A stretch of DNA of 64,000 bases from Rosa chinensis (Eukaryota > Streptophyta > Magnoliopsida > Rosales > Rosaceae), in assembly GCF_002994745.2 (NCBI RefSeq), contig NC_037093.1, positions 50,572,384 through 50,636,383 on the forward strand, in the 5' to 3' direction. Both the position numbers and the translations under genes were made by a program. Under the pieces are notes generated by a model, which was given only the letters and a program-made list of their open reading frames with translations, had not been told where the DNA came from and searched no databases. Shown here piece by piece: positions 47,683 through 60,200 of the stretch (positions are counted from its first letter, which is position 1; every line of letters starts with the position of its first letter).

Positions 47683-49131
47683 TCAAATGCAACGAACACC
47701 AATCAAGTTCAAGCAATGCTTGAACTTGCTCAATGGAATTGGCTTAGTCAACATATCAGCAGGGTTGTCTTCAGTTCCAACTTTCAGGAGCTCTATATCA
47801 CCATCCTCCACCAGTTGACGAATCTTGTGAAATTTGACATTGATATGTTTAGTGCCAGCATGAGTAACCTGGTTCTCTGCTAAATGAATAGCACTCTGAC
47901 TATCACAATAGAGATCCACATAATCTTGAATTATTCCCAAGTCCTCAAGCAAACCACAAAGCCAAACTGCTTCTTTTGCACCCTCTGTTACCGCCATGTA
48001 TTCAGCTTCTGTAGTCGACAAAGCAATAGTAGATTGCAAGTTCGACTTCCAACTCACCGGTCCACTAGCAAGAGTAAACACATAAGCTGTAGTAGATCGG
48101 CACTTATCCAAATCACCTGCGAAATCAGAGTCCACATATCCAACAACACACTGACTCGTCTTATCCTGCTGAAACACAATTCCAACATCCACAGTACCAA
48201 GAATATACCGTAGAATCCATTTCACTGCTTGCCAATGGCTTTTACCTGGGTTATGCATATATCTGCTCACCACACTTAAAGCCTGTGAAATGTCAGGTCT
48301 AGTACACACCATACAGTACATCAAGTTACCAACAGCACTAGCATAAGGAACTTTAGCCATATATTGCATATCATCATCAGTGCTAGGAGACATAGTAGAT
48401 TTAAGCTTGAAATGAGAGGCAAGAGGTGTACTTATAGGTTTACATCTATCAACCATGCCAAACCGCTGTAGTATCTTCTTCAAATATTGTTTTTGTGACA
48501 AACAAACCTTGCCTTTCGATCTATCTCTTTCAATTTCCACGCCCAAAATCTTCTTAGCTTCTCCCAAGTCCTTCATTTCAAATTCACCACTCAACTGTGA
48601 TTTTAATTTTTCAATCTCCACCTTGTTCTTAGATGCAATTAGCATATCATCAACATATAAGAGCAAATAAATGAAGGTCCCATCATGTAGCTTGCGAAAG
48701 TAAACACATGGATCATAAAGACTCCTAGTGTACTTCTGACCAAACATAAATTTATCAAACCGCTTGTACCACTGTCTTGGTGACTGTTTCAAACCATACA
48801 ATGATTTATGCAGTTTGCAAACCAATTTTTCCTTACCAGCAACTTTGAAACCATCTGGCTGAGTCATATAGATCTCTTCGTTCAATTCACCATGTAAAAA
48901 TGCAGTTTTGACATCAAGTTGTGCTAACTCAAGATCAAACTGTGCAACCAAGGCTAATAGAAAACGAATAGAAGAATGCTTCACAACAGGAGAAAATACC
49001 TCATTGTAGTCTATTCCTTCTTTTTGTGCATAGCCTTTAGCTACCAATCTAGCCTTGTACCGAGATCCTTCCTTTTTAGGAAATACCCATTTGCAGCCAA
49101 TTGCTCTCTTCCCATGTGGTAACTGAACCAA
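47683..49131 (-). pseudogene. Copia pol: reverse transcriptase and RNase H
   Basis: A 482-codon open frame begins in the reverse transcriptase (KWVFPKKEG) and carries the catalytic YVDDMLIAS motif. It ends with the RNase H region (STTEAEYMA, then KHINVKFHKIRQ). It is uninterrupted, but it is out of frame with the segment before it: a single-base shift near 49150 separates it from the frame at 49264-49076. The domain would copy element RNA into DNA. Confidence 0.9.
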
Positions 49132-49159
49132 TTCCCAAGTCTTGTTCTTGTGAAGAGAT

Positions 49160-51321
49160 GAAATCCATTGCTTTTTCCCACTCTACACTATCTGCATGTA
49201 TCACAGCTTCTTCATAGGTAGAAGGAATTTCTTCTTCAGTAATTGGAAGTGCATAAGTTACCACATCATTTAGCCAAGCCGGCTTTGGAGCATTTCTCTT
49301 TCCTTTTCTAAGTGCAATAGGTCCATGTTGCGGTGGAGACTCTTGAGCTTGAGCCTCTACTTCAATACTTGAATCTTCATTTATTGAATCATCTGACTCA
49401 ACTGTAGGACTACTTGGATCAATCGGAGTTTCATCAACTTTTTTGTAAACTCCACCTGCTTCAAACTCTTTATGGTCATCTCCTGTTTTTGAGAATCAGT
49501 CTGCTCACTCTGATTAACCATAACAGCCTCATCGAATGTCACATCTCTGCTTACAATAACTTTCCTCACATCTGGACACCAAAGCCTAAATCCCTTCACA
49601 CCATCATTAAATCCCAAGAAAATAGCTTTCTTGGCTCTCGGATCAAGCTTGCTTTCCCTGACATGAAAATAAGCAGGGCAACCAAAAATATGTAAGTAAT
49701 GATAATCAGTAGCAGGTTTTCCAGACCATACCTCCATGAGTGTTTTACCCTCATTTGCAGCAGTAGGCAACCTGTTGATGAGATGGCCTGCATATGTAAC
49801 TGCCTCAGCCCAAAACTCTTTGCCTAATCTAGCATTAGACAACATACATCGAACTTTCGCCAGTAAAGTACGATTCATGCGTTCTGCCACCCCATTCTGT
49901 TGTGGTGTCTCTCTAACTGTGAAGTGTCTCACAATGCCCTCATCTTGACATAACTTCAAGAATGGATCAGACTTGTATTCACCACCATTATCTGATCTGA
50001 GCCTCTTAATTTTTCGACCGGTCTGAGTCTCAATCATCTTCTTCCACTTCACAAATATATCTAAGACTTCATCTTTATGCTTCATGGTGTACACCCACAC
50101 TCTTTTAGAGAAGTCATCAACAAAAGAGACATAGTAGTGCTTACCTCCCAAAGATGCAGTTTTGGTAGGTCCCCACACATCTGTTTGAACATAGTCTAGA
50201 GCACCTTTAGTCTGATGAACTGCAATACCAAACTTCACTCTAGTCTGCTTTCCCAATACACAATGTTCACAAAATTCCAATTTGCAAGTCTTTGCACCCT
50301 TTAACAGACCTTGCTTCACTAATCCCTGCATTGCTTTCTCACCAGCATGTCCAAGACGCATATGCCATAATCTGGTAGTATCTGCATCATCTGTAGTCTC
50401 AGAAATTGCTGTTTCACTTGTCACTATACTCCCTTGTAGAAAATACAAGTTTCTATCTCTTGTACCTCTCATCATCACAAGTGAACCGGAGACAACTCTA
50501 GCAACTCCATCCTTCAATGTAATTGTGAGACCCTTTGATTCTAAAGTTCCCAAAGAGATAAGATTTTTCTTCAAGTTCGGAACATACCGAACATTTGTCA
50601 ATTCTCTAACAACCCCATCATGCATTTTGAGACGAATTGTACTAATCCCTCTAGTTCTGCAAGGACTATCATCTCCCATCAAAACTACTCCACCATTTAC
50701 TTCTCTTAAAGTAGAGAACCATTCCTTGTTCGGACACATGTGGTGTGTACAACCCGAATCCAGAATCCATTTCTCAGAGTAATCAAGTGCAGATGAGCTT
50801 GCTAAAGCAAAATCAATCTCAGCCTCTTCAAAATCATCGAAGGTAGATGAACAACTCAATGCGAAACCAAAGTCATCATCATCTTCAAATTTCTCAACAT
50901 TCACTTCAGAACCCTTCTTGTCTCTAGTCTTCAACTTGGGACAATCTTTCTTCCAATGCCCCTTTTGGCAACAAAAGGCACACTCATCTTTTGCAGGAAA
51001 TTTGCCTCTTGACTTGGAACGAGAATTACCTCTTTTTCCACCAAACTTTCTATCATTAGATCTTCCTCTTGCTACAAGTGCTTCACTTATCACTTTTTGC
51101 AATTGCTTCTCCTTCTTTCGACACTCATTATTTATCAATGAATTACACACATCATCAAATTTCACAAATTCTTTTCCATGCAACAAAGTTGTAATCAAAT
51201 GCTCATACTCGTCAGGAAGAGAATTTAGCAAACACAAAGCCTTATCCTCATCACTAATTTGCACATCTAAATTAGCCAAGTCTGCAAGTATCTTATTGAA
51301 ATCACTGATGTGTTCAGACAT
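49160..51321 (-). pseudogene. Copia gag end, protease and integrase
   Basis: The 646-codon frame 51321-49381 holds, in order, a CCHC knuckle (CAFCCQKGHWKKDC), the protease active site (LDSGCTHHM), the pre-integrase zinc region (LWHMRLGH...CEHC) and the integrase core (DVWGP, VDDFSKRVW, LRSDNGGEY, PQQNGVAERMNRTL). It shifts frame between about 49490 and 49440; a second frame continues to about 49150. These domains mature the polyprotein and insert the DNA copy. Confidence 0.9.
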
Positions 51322-51333
51322 AGAAATACCTTG

Positions 51334-51729
51334 TCAATAATTGAATCGGAAAAGCCGCCTCTTCAGGTGAAACCGGTTTTCAGCACTCTTGATCATGTAT
51401 TGGTCTTCCAATTTCTTCCACAGCTCTTTTGTCGAAGTTTCCTTCATGATAAAGAACTTTGTATCCTTTGCAAGACACAATCTGATAGAACCACAAGCCC
51501 ATTTATTAATCTGCTTCCACTCCTTCTCACTCATATCTTCTGGTTTGTCTTCAAGAGCTATATCCAATTCTTGTTGACACAAGACATCCATCATCTCACA
51601 CTGCCACATGCCAAAATTGTTTGTTCCATCTAACTTCTCAACTTCAAATTTGGCATTGCCAATTGATGGCCTAGTAGTGGACGATGAACCCGAACTCGAA
51701 TTTTTCTTTTTGTCTGCCATTGAATCCAA
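51334..51729 (-). pseudogene. Copia gag N-terminal part
   Basis: A 131-codon frame starts MDSMADKKKNSSSGS and has gag features (FEVEKLDGTNNFGMWQ and KELWKKLEDQYM). It stops at a TGA (51334-51336); the same frame reopens five codons later. Gag forms the particle that packages the element RNA. The stop is expected to inactivate this copy unless it is read through. Confidence 0.88.
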
Positions 51730-51762
51730 TCAATACACAACTCCCAAGTTCATAACCGGAGC

Positions 51763-51774
51763 TCTGATACCAGT
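51763..51774 (-). promoter_or_regulatory. primer binding site (initiator tRNA-Met)
   Basis: On the minus strand, just inside the 5' LTR, TGGTATCAGAGC matches the complement of the 3' end of plant initiator tRNA-Met, the usual primer of Copia elements. Confidence 0.95.
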
Positions 51775-51775
51775 T

Positions 51776-52244
51776 TGTTGTGCGGAAGCGTAACAAACAA
51801 GGTATTGATATGAATTCAACAGTAACAAACAAAGCAAAAGAAAACAACTAATAAACAAACCACAAAGAACACCAAGATTTATAGTGGTTCACTCAATCAG
51901 TGTGATTGAGCTACATCCACTTTCGGAGCCGGCAAGATATTCCACTATGATCAATTTGGAGAAACATACAACTAGAGTTTATGAACAACTCTTTCTACCC
52001 AAATCCCCAATACACCCAAAACCTATTAACTCTCATTTGATTCAAATAGAGAAGAAGAAGAAGAAGAATACTTACTTCTCATATACAATAGATAGCAACA
52101 CCAACAACTAAGCTTAAGAAGCTTCAACTATGGAGTAGCTAAGTCACCAACAAAGAGAGGAAGGCACAAGGAGTATTCAAGGATGGCTTCTTATGTTTCT
52201 CTCTTCTTCTAATTCATCTCACTTTCGGCTGCCAACTTCAAAGG

Positions 52245-52278
<34 letters not shown>

Positions 52279-52364
52279 TTTAATTGTGCTATTAACCTAG
52301 CACATGCAGCTCACATGAGAAACCAACTTGGGCCAAGCCCATCAAGTGAAAGCCAACATCAACA
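51776..52364 (-). repeat. 5' LTR of Copia element
   Basis: 589 bp, with the same ends as the other LTR. It differs mainly by a longer AT microsatellite (about 52246-52275). On the minus strand this LTR would hold the element's promoter. Confidence 0.93.
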
Positions 52365-52369
52365 AAGAG

Positions 52370-52780
52370 CCCACCATGGAGAGAGCAACTTTGTTTCTCA
52401 ACGCAAAAGGGAGGCCTATTACTGCAACCCAGGTCTCCATCAGATATAATGGAACTTCTTCCACTGGACCCAAGCCATCGTACTCCCCCACCACTAGCAT
52501 GGTATTGCGATAAAACCACGGCCCCATGCAGGATCCTATTTCGTGCAGCCTCATTCTCAAATTGGAAAACGAATAGCTACCCTGCATCCTGGATAGTAAG
52601 GCCCGATCTGATGTGCCAGATGGTGGAGATTGCGCCTTTAAAACTTGGAAATTTTTCCTTCGGCCCCAACAATTAACCCACCATATACCAATGGCCATCT
52701 TGAAATACAGCAGCCCCTGCTGCCCCCAGCGAGACTAGTGTTGAATTTGATTGTGTCAGAACAGTAGCGAGACTATCCAT
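52370..52780 (-). pseudogene. LINE ORF1, N-terminal part
   Basis: From the ATG at 52780 the minus strand gives MDSLATVLTQSNSTLVSLG. After a stop it gives LGPKEKFPSFKGAISTIW, FVFQFENEAARNRILHG and, in a shifted frame, MGPWFYRNTMLVVGEYDGLG and METWVAVIGLPFALRNK. This is the DUF4283 pattern of plant LINE ORF1. Several stops and shifts are present. The frame is cut at 52370 by the Copia insertion and resumes at 47013. Confidence 0.8.
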
Positions 52781-53184
52781 CGCTGCTGCCAGTGGATTGA
52801 AGGTAAAAATCGGATCGGAAAAATGAAGTTATGACAAAACCAATGTAGGAGTGTACACCGAGAAACCCTAGCAGAGACGGCTATGTCTTTTTTTTATGTT
52901 TTTGTTTTTCTTGTTTGGTCCTAAAAACAGATAGATCAAGAGAAAAAAATTACGAGAGTTAAACTTAAAATCTCTCATTTACGGATAAGTATTCAAATTT
53001 TAATCTCGATACTTTAAATTTACAGAAATTTTGGTTAAAAATAAAGAAATCACATTATTTAGATACATATAACAAAATGTCTTTCTTGAACCACATAAGT
53101 GACATAACAGAATCTGAAAATCCTCATTATCTAGTTACCTACATGTTAATCACACCATTATTCAGGAGTCGTAAGTTGTATCTT

Positions 53185-56100
53185 CTAGTAAGTCCTGCCC
53201 CAATAGGTCCACTTCCTTGCTGGCTTTCCAGAGGCAAAGCAAAGTGTCCCTGCACATACACATACATATAAGCTACAACAATACTCCATATTACGAAGAT
53301 AGGCATAGTGCTTATTCTATCTGAACCAAAGAAAAATTAATGATGTACCTTCAGGAAGTTCAGACTGCTCAAATGGGGTGCAGAGAGACTTAGCTGCTCC
53401 CATTTCACCTTCAGCCTTAGTTCGTTTTTTCACATCCTCTTCCACATCCTAATAAACAAGACCAAGAGAGAAACTGGATTAAGAGCTGGCCAGATGGAAG
53501 CTATATATCATAACGACGATATTGATGACAATGTGACAACCATACTTACCATTTCATCACACCAAGGAGCCAAGATCATTTTCTTTTGGTTTAGAGCTTC
53601 CGTAAATTCTTCCCATGTCCTTCCAACTTGGATACAAGCATCTCGTCTTTCCCTTGCAACATCAAACATGTTTTGCTGAATTCTATCCAACGTGTCCTTT
53701 ACTCGCTCAACCAAATTATTGTTCAGAGGAATGTCAACTTTTTCTGAATTGTCCCGACGAACAAAGCGCACCTGAAACCCAGATGATGAACATGATGCAG
53801 TTCTCTTGGAGAACCATCAACAATAAACGAGCCAACAGAACCTGGATAATTACAAATTGAACAATAAGAGAAAAATGACTAGCTAACTGAAGAAACAGTC
53901 TTACTTGATTCTTGTCCAAATCCCTCTGTCCAATTTCAATCCTCAGAGGAACACCTTTCATCTCCCAATGCCAATACTTCTGACCAGGTGTAGAGGTTCT
54001 ACTCAAATCTGCCTTAACACGAAAACCAGCTTTTTTCAAGGTAACTACAGTTTTCCTGCAGGCGTCCAATATGGCTTCTGTATCAACATCCCTGTAAATA
54101 ACTGGAATCACAATAGCCTGCAGAGTTGCCACTTTAGGTGGCATTACCAACCCTCTGTCATCTCCATGCACCATCACCATCACTCCAATCTGTACTCATA
54201 ATATCACATAATGGTAACAACAAATTATAATTCATAATTGGACGTCGATGATAGTAGTGCAACAAACTTTAAATCCATAAATTAGAAGAAAGTAAACTTA
54301 CCGTTTGAGTAGTATAAGCCCAAGAGTTTTGCCAAACCATGGCCTTTTCTTGCATTTCATTTTCAAACTTGATGTCAAACATTTTAGCAAAATTTTGACC
54401 CAAACAATGTGAGGTGGCACCTTGTATACCGCGGCCGGCATTAGGAATAAAAGCCTGCATGTGTGAAAGTAATATACTCAAGCTCACCATAGAAAGAGGC
54501 AATAAAAACATGCTTAAATCAGGTATAAACTATCATGTACCTCTACACTTGTGGTGTAAAGAGCACCAGCAAATTTCTCAAGCTCGGTATTTTGTCCCTT
54601 CACAACTGGAACCGCCAAATATTCCTCATATATCTTTCTGTACAGTTCCAACATCTCCTGGACCTACAATCAAGATGAATAATCAGAATCCAACCTTCAA
54701 AACTTTACTCTCAGTGAGTTACTATTAATAAGCACATTATCAAGAAAATGTCAGGTGGAGCCTAAATGAAAGTTAGAAACTTTGCATTGAATAGATCACA
54801 TAGCCAATTAACTTCTGTAATCAGGAGGGTGTTATGTGCAGCTTTGTTTTGTGTTTCTAGAATCTGCAGCTGTGGAAATGGTACCTCAGTGGCTAAATAT
54901 AAGCTAACACCCATATATACGAGTAATATCAATAGTAATATAAAGATGAAATATGAACACGGCTAAACTTGAACTTCTATAGAACAGTAAACGATCGGAC
55001 TTGGCTATACATAATCTATAGAACAGTGAAATCTGAGTAACTCCGTACCTCATGATCTGCCTCTTCCTTTGTTGCAAAAGCAGTATGGCCTTCTTGCCAA
55101 AGAAACTCTTTACTCCTGAAATTATAAAAGGAAACAAAGTATTACATACTTTTCAAGAGATAAAGTTCAAGAAACTGGTCATTTAACATGGAGAATAATT
55201 GGAGACCCTGCCAAAGAATCAACGAAACATCTAGTTTGAGCTGAAAGAACAACTTGAATTCTATGAGATTGCCATCTTTATTGTTGTTGTCAATGCTGCA
55301 AAATTGTTACATATATAGAAGGGGTGTATGCATTTCAACCCATGTAGACAAAGAAACTACCTGATAAATGGAGTAGGATTGCTCTCCCAACGAACAACAT
55401 TGACCCACTGATTTTGCTTGTATGGTAAGTCAAGGTGACTCCTGATTCTTTTAGAGAAATCTGGATACATGATAGCCTCGCTTGTTGGACGGATTGCAAC
55501 AGGCACTTTCAATTCTGATTTTCCAGCCTCTGTGACCCAAGCGACCTACAAAAGCATAAAAATGACATAATATAATGTAGCTTATTTTCCAAGGGCATCT
55601 GAATCATCAAACACCACTGCTGCAGTGTTTCTTAAGCCACACTATCATGCTTTCTCACCTCAGGAGTGAAGCCCTCTATGTGATTCTTTTCTCGTTCCAA
55701 AGAATCACGGGTTACAAAGAGAGGGTACGTGCAAGATTCTATCTCCATTTCATCTGTTTCTGCTTCAAAAAATGCCTACAGATTAACAGCATTGGAAAGA
55801 TAGAAAGTGAGCTATTCTGCTGAGTTATGAGGAAAAATTTGTAAGATAAATAGTGAAATCTGCAAGCATAAGCTAAGAACGTAAGTATTGAATAAAGAAC
55901 TGGGAGACAAAGTTCAAAACTCCGATATTTGGGATGGACATAGTACAGGACCGGTACTGCTACTCAATTTAAATGAGAAACTCAAGATAATGAAAATTTG
56001 AGGACAGCATTTAGTAGTACTCAGAATGCTAGCGACAAATAGTCGTTCAAATATCATATATTAATTGCCTTACTGAGAACTAGACTTAGAGTTCTAATCA

Positions 56101-56504
56101 TAATGCTGACACCAGATGGGTAATATGTAGTTCTAGCAGAAACCAACACAAATATCAACATATATGACTTGATGATATTCTAGGAATCTAAAGCAACGCA
56201 TACTTTCATATTCTCCCATATTTTCATTGCCCAGTGCCTTATAATATAACAACCAGAGATATCAGTGTAGCCAATCATGTCGGCACGAAGAAGAACCTGC
56301 AGGGATCAGCTAGATATATCAGTGTAGTCAATTATGTCAGTACGAAGAGGAACCTGCTGGGAACAAAGTAAGGGGCCAATTTCTCAATCATATTTGTGAA
56401 AGAACACTAGGAACAGAACCCAGAAAAAATGGAAGGACAGATACCTGACGATACCACTCTCCGAAATTCTCGTCCTTCTTATAGGAAAGACCCAGTTCAG
56501 CCAT
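53185..56504 (-). CDS. cytosolic prolyl-tRNA synthetase
   Basis: Eleven exons: 56504-56445, 56296-56204, 55775-55659, 55545-55361, 55115-55049, 54663-54541, 54454-54302, 54189-53905, 53771-53550, 53448-53349 and 53249-53185. They give 489 residues. This class II enzyme charges tRNA-Pro in the cytosol. Seen are the TSE loop ([10 protein letters not shown]), motif 2 ([19 protein letters not shown]), the [10 protein letters not shown] segment, motif 3 ([13 protein letters not shown]), the anticodon-binding domain ([13 protein letters not shown]) and the C-terminal ..KWTYWGRTY ending in Tyr, all typical of the eukaryote/archaeal type. It is about 40 residues shorter than usual at the N-terminus, starting [17 protein letters not shown]; an upstream exon or start may be missed. 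Several core positions ([26 protein letters not shown]) are unlike the common plant enzyme, so it may be a diverged paralogue. Confidence 0.92.
56317..56360 (-). repeat. duplicated exon-2 fragment in intron 1 of prolyl-tRNA synthetase
   Basis: These 44 bp repeat 56259-56302, the start of exon 2 with its splice acceptor, with about six changes. On the minus strand it reads CAG|GTTCCTCTTCG and then reaches a stop a few codons on. It lies 5' of the true acceptor, so it could act as a decoy splice site. Confidence 0.8.
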
Positions 56505-57296
56505 GTTTTAGTACCTAATTGACAGTAGCCAGTAGCACAGTTAGGTTCTATATATTAGGCTCATACAATTCACTATGCTAAAGAACACCAGAATGCCTAA
56601 CATTTAAGTTAACTAGAAGAGCACAAAAACCAGTAGGCAAACCAGAAACTGAAGGCAAATATTAACCCAAAGACGGAAGGCAAAACGAACTGGGGAAGTT
56701 TGATGCTCACCAAACTGAATTTGGTGTTGTGTTTTCTGATTCGGCCTCTGCTTCAGGCTATTTAGCCTTCTCTCTGAAATCGGAGGAAAGAAAGAGGATG
56801 CCGACTCACTGTTCAGTATTAGTCTCGGACAGTAAGTATTTTATTCATTGCAACCGTCAAAAGATGCTATATTTAAGGACAACAGTCATATATGGAACAG
56901 ATTTCAAGTCTTGGGCCGCAAGTTTTCAGTTTTGAACAAAGGAATCTTGGGCAGCAAGCTTTTTATCCAAATATGTTTTAATTCTTCTTCTTTTTTTTTT
57001 TTACAAGAAACGAGTACACACTCAAGTTTCCCCAAAAAAAAAAAAACAAACAAACAAACACGGTCAATATGTTGACATTATTGAGCAACTTGGGTGGCAA
57101 GGAATTTTAGAAGTCCCTATCCTCTGACAAAATTGGTAACAACCAAAAGTACTGAGTTCTACAGGTTGTACAGTGTCACAGTATATACCATTAGAACTGA
57201 AGCAGTCCTCTTTTCTGTGTTATTTTGGTATTGCAATGTAACCAAGTCTTTCTCAGGAGTATCTCCAGGCCTTGACAAATCAATAGTGACTCCATC
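56505..57296. other. gap between prolyl-tRNA synthetase and EXO84 genes
   Basis: Holds the promoter side of the synthetase gene (right of 56504) and the 3' UTR of the EXO84 gene (left of 57297). No coding domain or transposon recognised. There are T and A runs near 56989 and 57035. Confidence 0.5.
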
Positions 57297-60200
57297 TCAT
57301 GGATTGTTCATCACCAACTCGGAGGCTTCAGACTGAATGTGACTCCCCTCCTCATCGGGGACCTTCATCTCGGAGGCCTCATCTGTGTTATGTATAGGCA
57401 ACACTACAGTTGGTACATTTATTTCTTCAATGATCTCTAACACATCAACTGGCTTGTTGGACACACTTTCCAAACCAGAATCTTGAGACTCTAAGGAGGT
57501 ATATGTCAGATTTGTGGTACTTCTGTAGGTGGAATTTCCATCCACATCTGGAAAATTGGCAGATAATCCCGGAGCACAAGATTCTGTATTCAGTGATACT
57601 GTTTCTGCATTAACTTGTGGATTGTATCTGGCTGTCTCATCCTCCTCTAATTGCATATGATCCTCTGAAGGACTTGCAACATCATTCTCGGAAGTGTCAG
57701 AAGCACACTTTGATTCACTTGGTTCAGCTTCCAACGACGACGTTGTTTCAGCATTGAAGTCAACTTCTTGATCATATGAGGCTACTGCACCCTCCTCTAC
57801 TTCCACATAATCCTCTAAAGAACTTGTATCATCTTCCTGAAAAGAGTGAGCTGTATTCATTGATGCTGATTCAACATTAAAGGAAACTTCTGGGTCATAT
57901 GAGGCTACTTTACGCTCCTCTGGTTCTGCAAAACCCTCTAGACAGCTACTAGCATCTTCCTGAAAAGAGCCGGTCTCATTCTTTGGTTGGTCAGTACATT
58001 CTTCTGTGTTCAAGGATATGGATTCAGCATTATAGGCAACTTCTGGCTTGTCTGTGGCTACTGCATCTTCCTCTGAAGAATTAGCATCATCCTGAAAAGA
58101 GTCAGCTTCATTATTGGGTTGTTCCTCTGCTTCTTCTTCACTCACATGCTCTTTTTCCTTCTCAATCTCCAGCAACTTTTGGATCGTTTCAGCAGCAGAA
58201 TCTATAGCCCAGGCATCATCGTTGACATCTCTGCATTTAACAAATTGTTAATACTTGACATAAAAACCTCTGGCCAAACTCATGCTGTGGGTAAAAGAAG
58301 CACCATCACATTATGTCAACATCAAATGACAATAGAAGTTCAAGAAATACCTTCTAGGATCTACTCCAGCTGAAACAAAGGCTGATTTCATCAGATTCAT
58401 GAGAAACAAAGGGTTGCTGGAGAAGTAACCTCCGTACTTTGTGATTTCCACTAGAAATTGCACATCCAAAATAAACTGCTGTAGGATACACAGACAAAAA
58501 GAAATAATTTGAATAAACAAGCATCATGAAAAAAGAAGCGGATAGTAACCAGACTGCTAGCACTTCTCTAGGCATGCATAAGGGACAAGAAAAAGGAAAG
58601 GAACCACAAACCTGCTTGAAAGCGAGAGGATAATCTTCTGTCATATTCTCCTCATTAATATCCCTGAACTCTTTGTTATTTGAAATCCAAACAAAAACGG
58701 CCTCTATAAGCTCCCCTAATAGCTCTATTAACCAATCAACTTCAAAAACATTGTCCTCAGAAAGTTTTTCTAGTTTCCTCAGTTCTAGAAACAGTACCTG
58801 ATCGTCAGACATCAAAACCAAGACCATATTAGTAGCATATATGCTTGCATAAAAAACAAGACCACATCAGCAGCATATAATCCAAGTCCCCCAAAGTTAC
58901 AACTTTTCTTAACTAAGAGGATATAATTGACTGGTGCAGTAAATTCTGAGGAAATCCAAAGAAAAACTGCTGAAAGTAGTGGTGACATGCTGTAGCCCAG
59001 TCCAACTAAGCTGTCTGACTGTATCAAAGGAATGACATGCTGAGAACATGATTATCCTATCACTATTCAACGAACTCTTCTAATATTTTCAACAATTTCA
59101 GCAGCTTTCTTGATTTCTAAATTTCAAAAACTTCAACGTAAAAGTGAACAGTTGCAGATGTAAATTTATGAAGCACCTCCTTGCACAGCATTAAGAAATA
59201 AGGAACTAGTGAACCTCATGAGCTTTTAGACGATCGTTATTTCAAACACATTTGATTTTTACTTTTCCCTTTCTTGTGGTTTCAAGTCGGACTATATTGC
59301 CGTTCAAATTATTTATCTGGCAAAGAAAAAATATCAGCATAATTATGTAATAAGATACCTGAAAGGTAAGGGAGGGCATTCCTCCATCAAATATGCAAGA
59401 CTCACCCTGGCCGTCAATGCAGATTTCTGGAAGTTTGTAGCTAGTTTTGAGGGACATTACTTTATTTATGAATTGCTCACAGAATAGAGATCTGAGCCCA
59501 AGAGAGGCTTCTTGAATGAAAAATATACAACCGTCAATTTCCTTCGGTTGATAACCACCAGGGTGGCTTTTTCTTAATTCAGAATTGGTGTCACTCGCAC
59601 CCTTGAAAATACTCCTGACCATGTTGGAGAAAAGTTGCTCAAGTGATGATAGATTGGATAGAATAGAAACCTGTTGTTGCACTGACTCAGCCAAATTGAT
59701 TCTTGAACTGGATTTTTCTGTAACAGTTGTTTCACAGTTGATGGCTCTTTCAAGGATGTCTATATACTTTTTAAAGAGGTTCATTAGTCCTCTAAGAATT
59801 GATCCTTCAATTTCAAGGGAAAGTAATGGGCTGACATCTACAGTGATAGCCTTGAAGCAAACAACAAAAAAAGATGAGTAAGAATAGCATCATACCATTA
59901 CCATGCATCACCTAGAATCATACCATGAACTCTTTTAGATGATCCTTTTTGTTCTCTTTATGTCTAAAATAGATTTAAAGACAAAATGATACATACCTGC
60001 AGCAGTGTTACAAACTTCCGGCCGCTGTTAGTAAGCAAGCAATATTCTGGCTGTTGCCCAACAACCATGGAAGAGCACTGTTCATTCATAATTCCAGATA
60101 CAAGATATCTACCCAAAACCCATGTATCAGTCGCTGTAAAGATGCCAATGACTTTTGTAAAATGGTCCAGGTGTATATTTAGAACATCTTCCATGCAAGG

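Larger units (their letters stand above)
47019..52364 (-). mobile_element. Ty1/Copia LTR retrotransposon, minus strand
   Basis: A 5.35-kb element is bounded by two LTRs (47019-47594 and 51776-52364) starting TG and ending CA, with a perfect 5-bp duplication AAGAG (47014-47018 and 52365-52369). Internal order is gag, protease, integrase, reverse transcriptase, RNase H, which is Copia order. By eye the LTRs differ by about five substitutions plus a few short indels (an 11-bp repeat, a GAA unit, an AT microsatellite), so insertion is recent. Yet gag has a TGA stop and pol has two frame breaks, so this copy cannot make its full polyprotein. It sits inside LINE ORF1. Confidence 0.97.
45413..52870 (-). 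mobile_element. LINE-derived ORF1-only unit (interrupted by MITE and Copia)
   Basis: Read on the minus strand, a unit starts near 52870, has an ORF1 start at 52780, is split by the Copia element, continues with ORF1 to 46126, then a 3' tail ending in AATAAA (about 45440) and a poly-A run (plus-strand T run, 45411-45420). No reverse transcriptase lies between ORF1 and the tail. The unit without its two insertions is about 1.8 kb. It looks like an internally deleted LINE or a retroposed ORF1 transcript. Confidence 0.65.
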
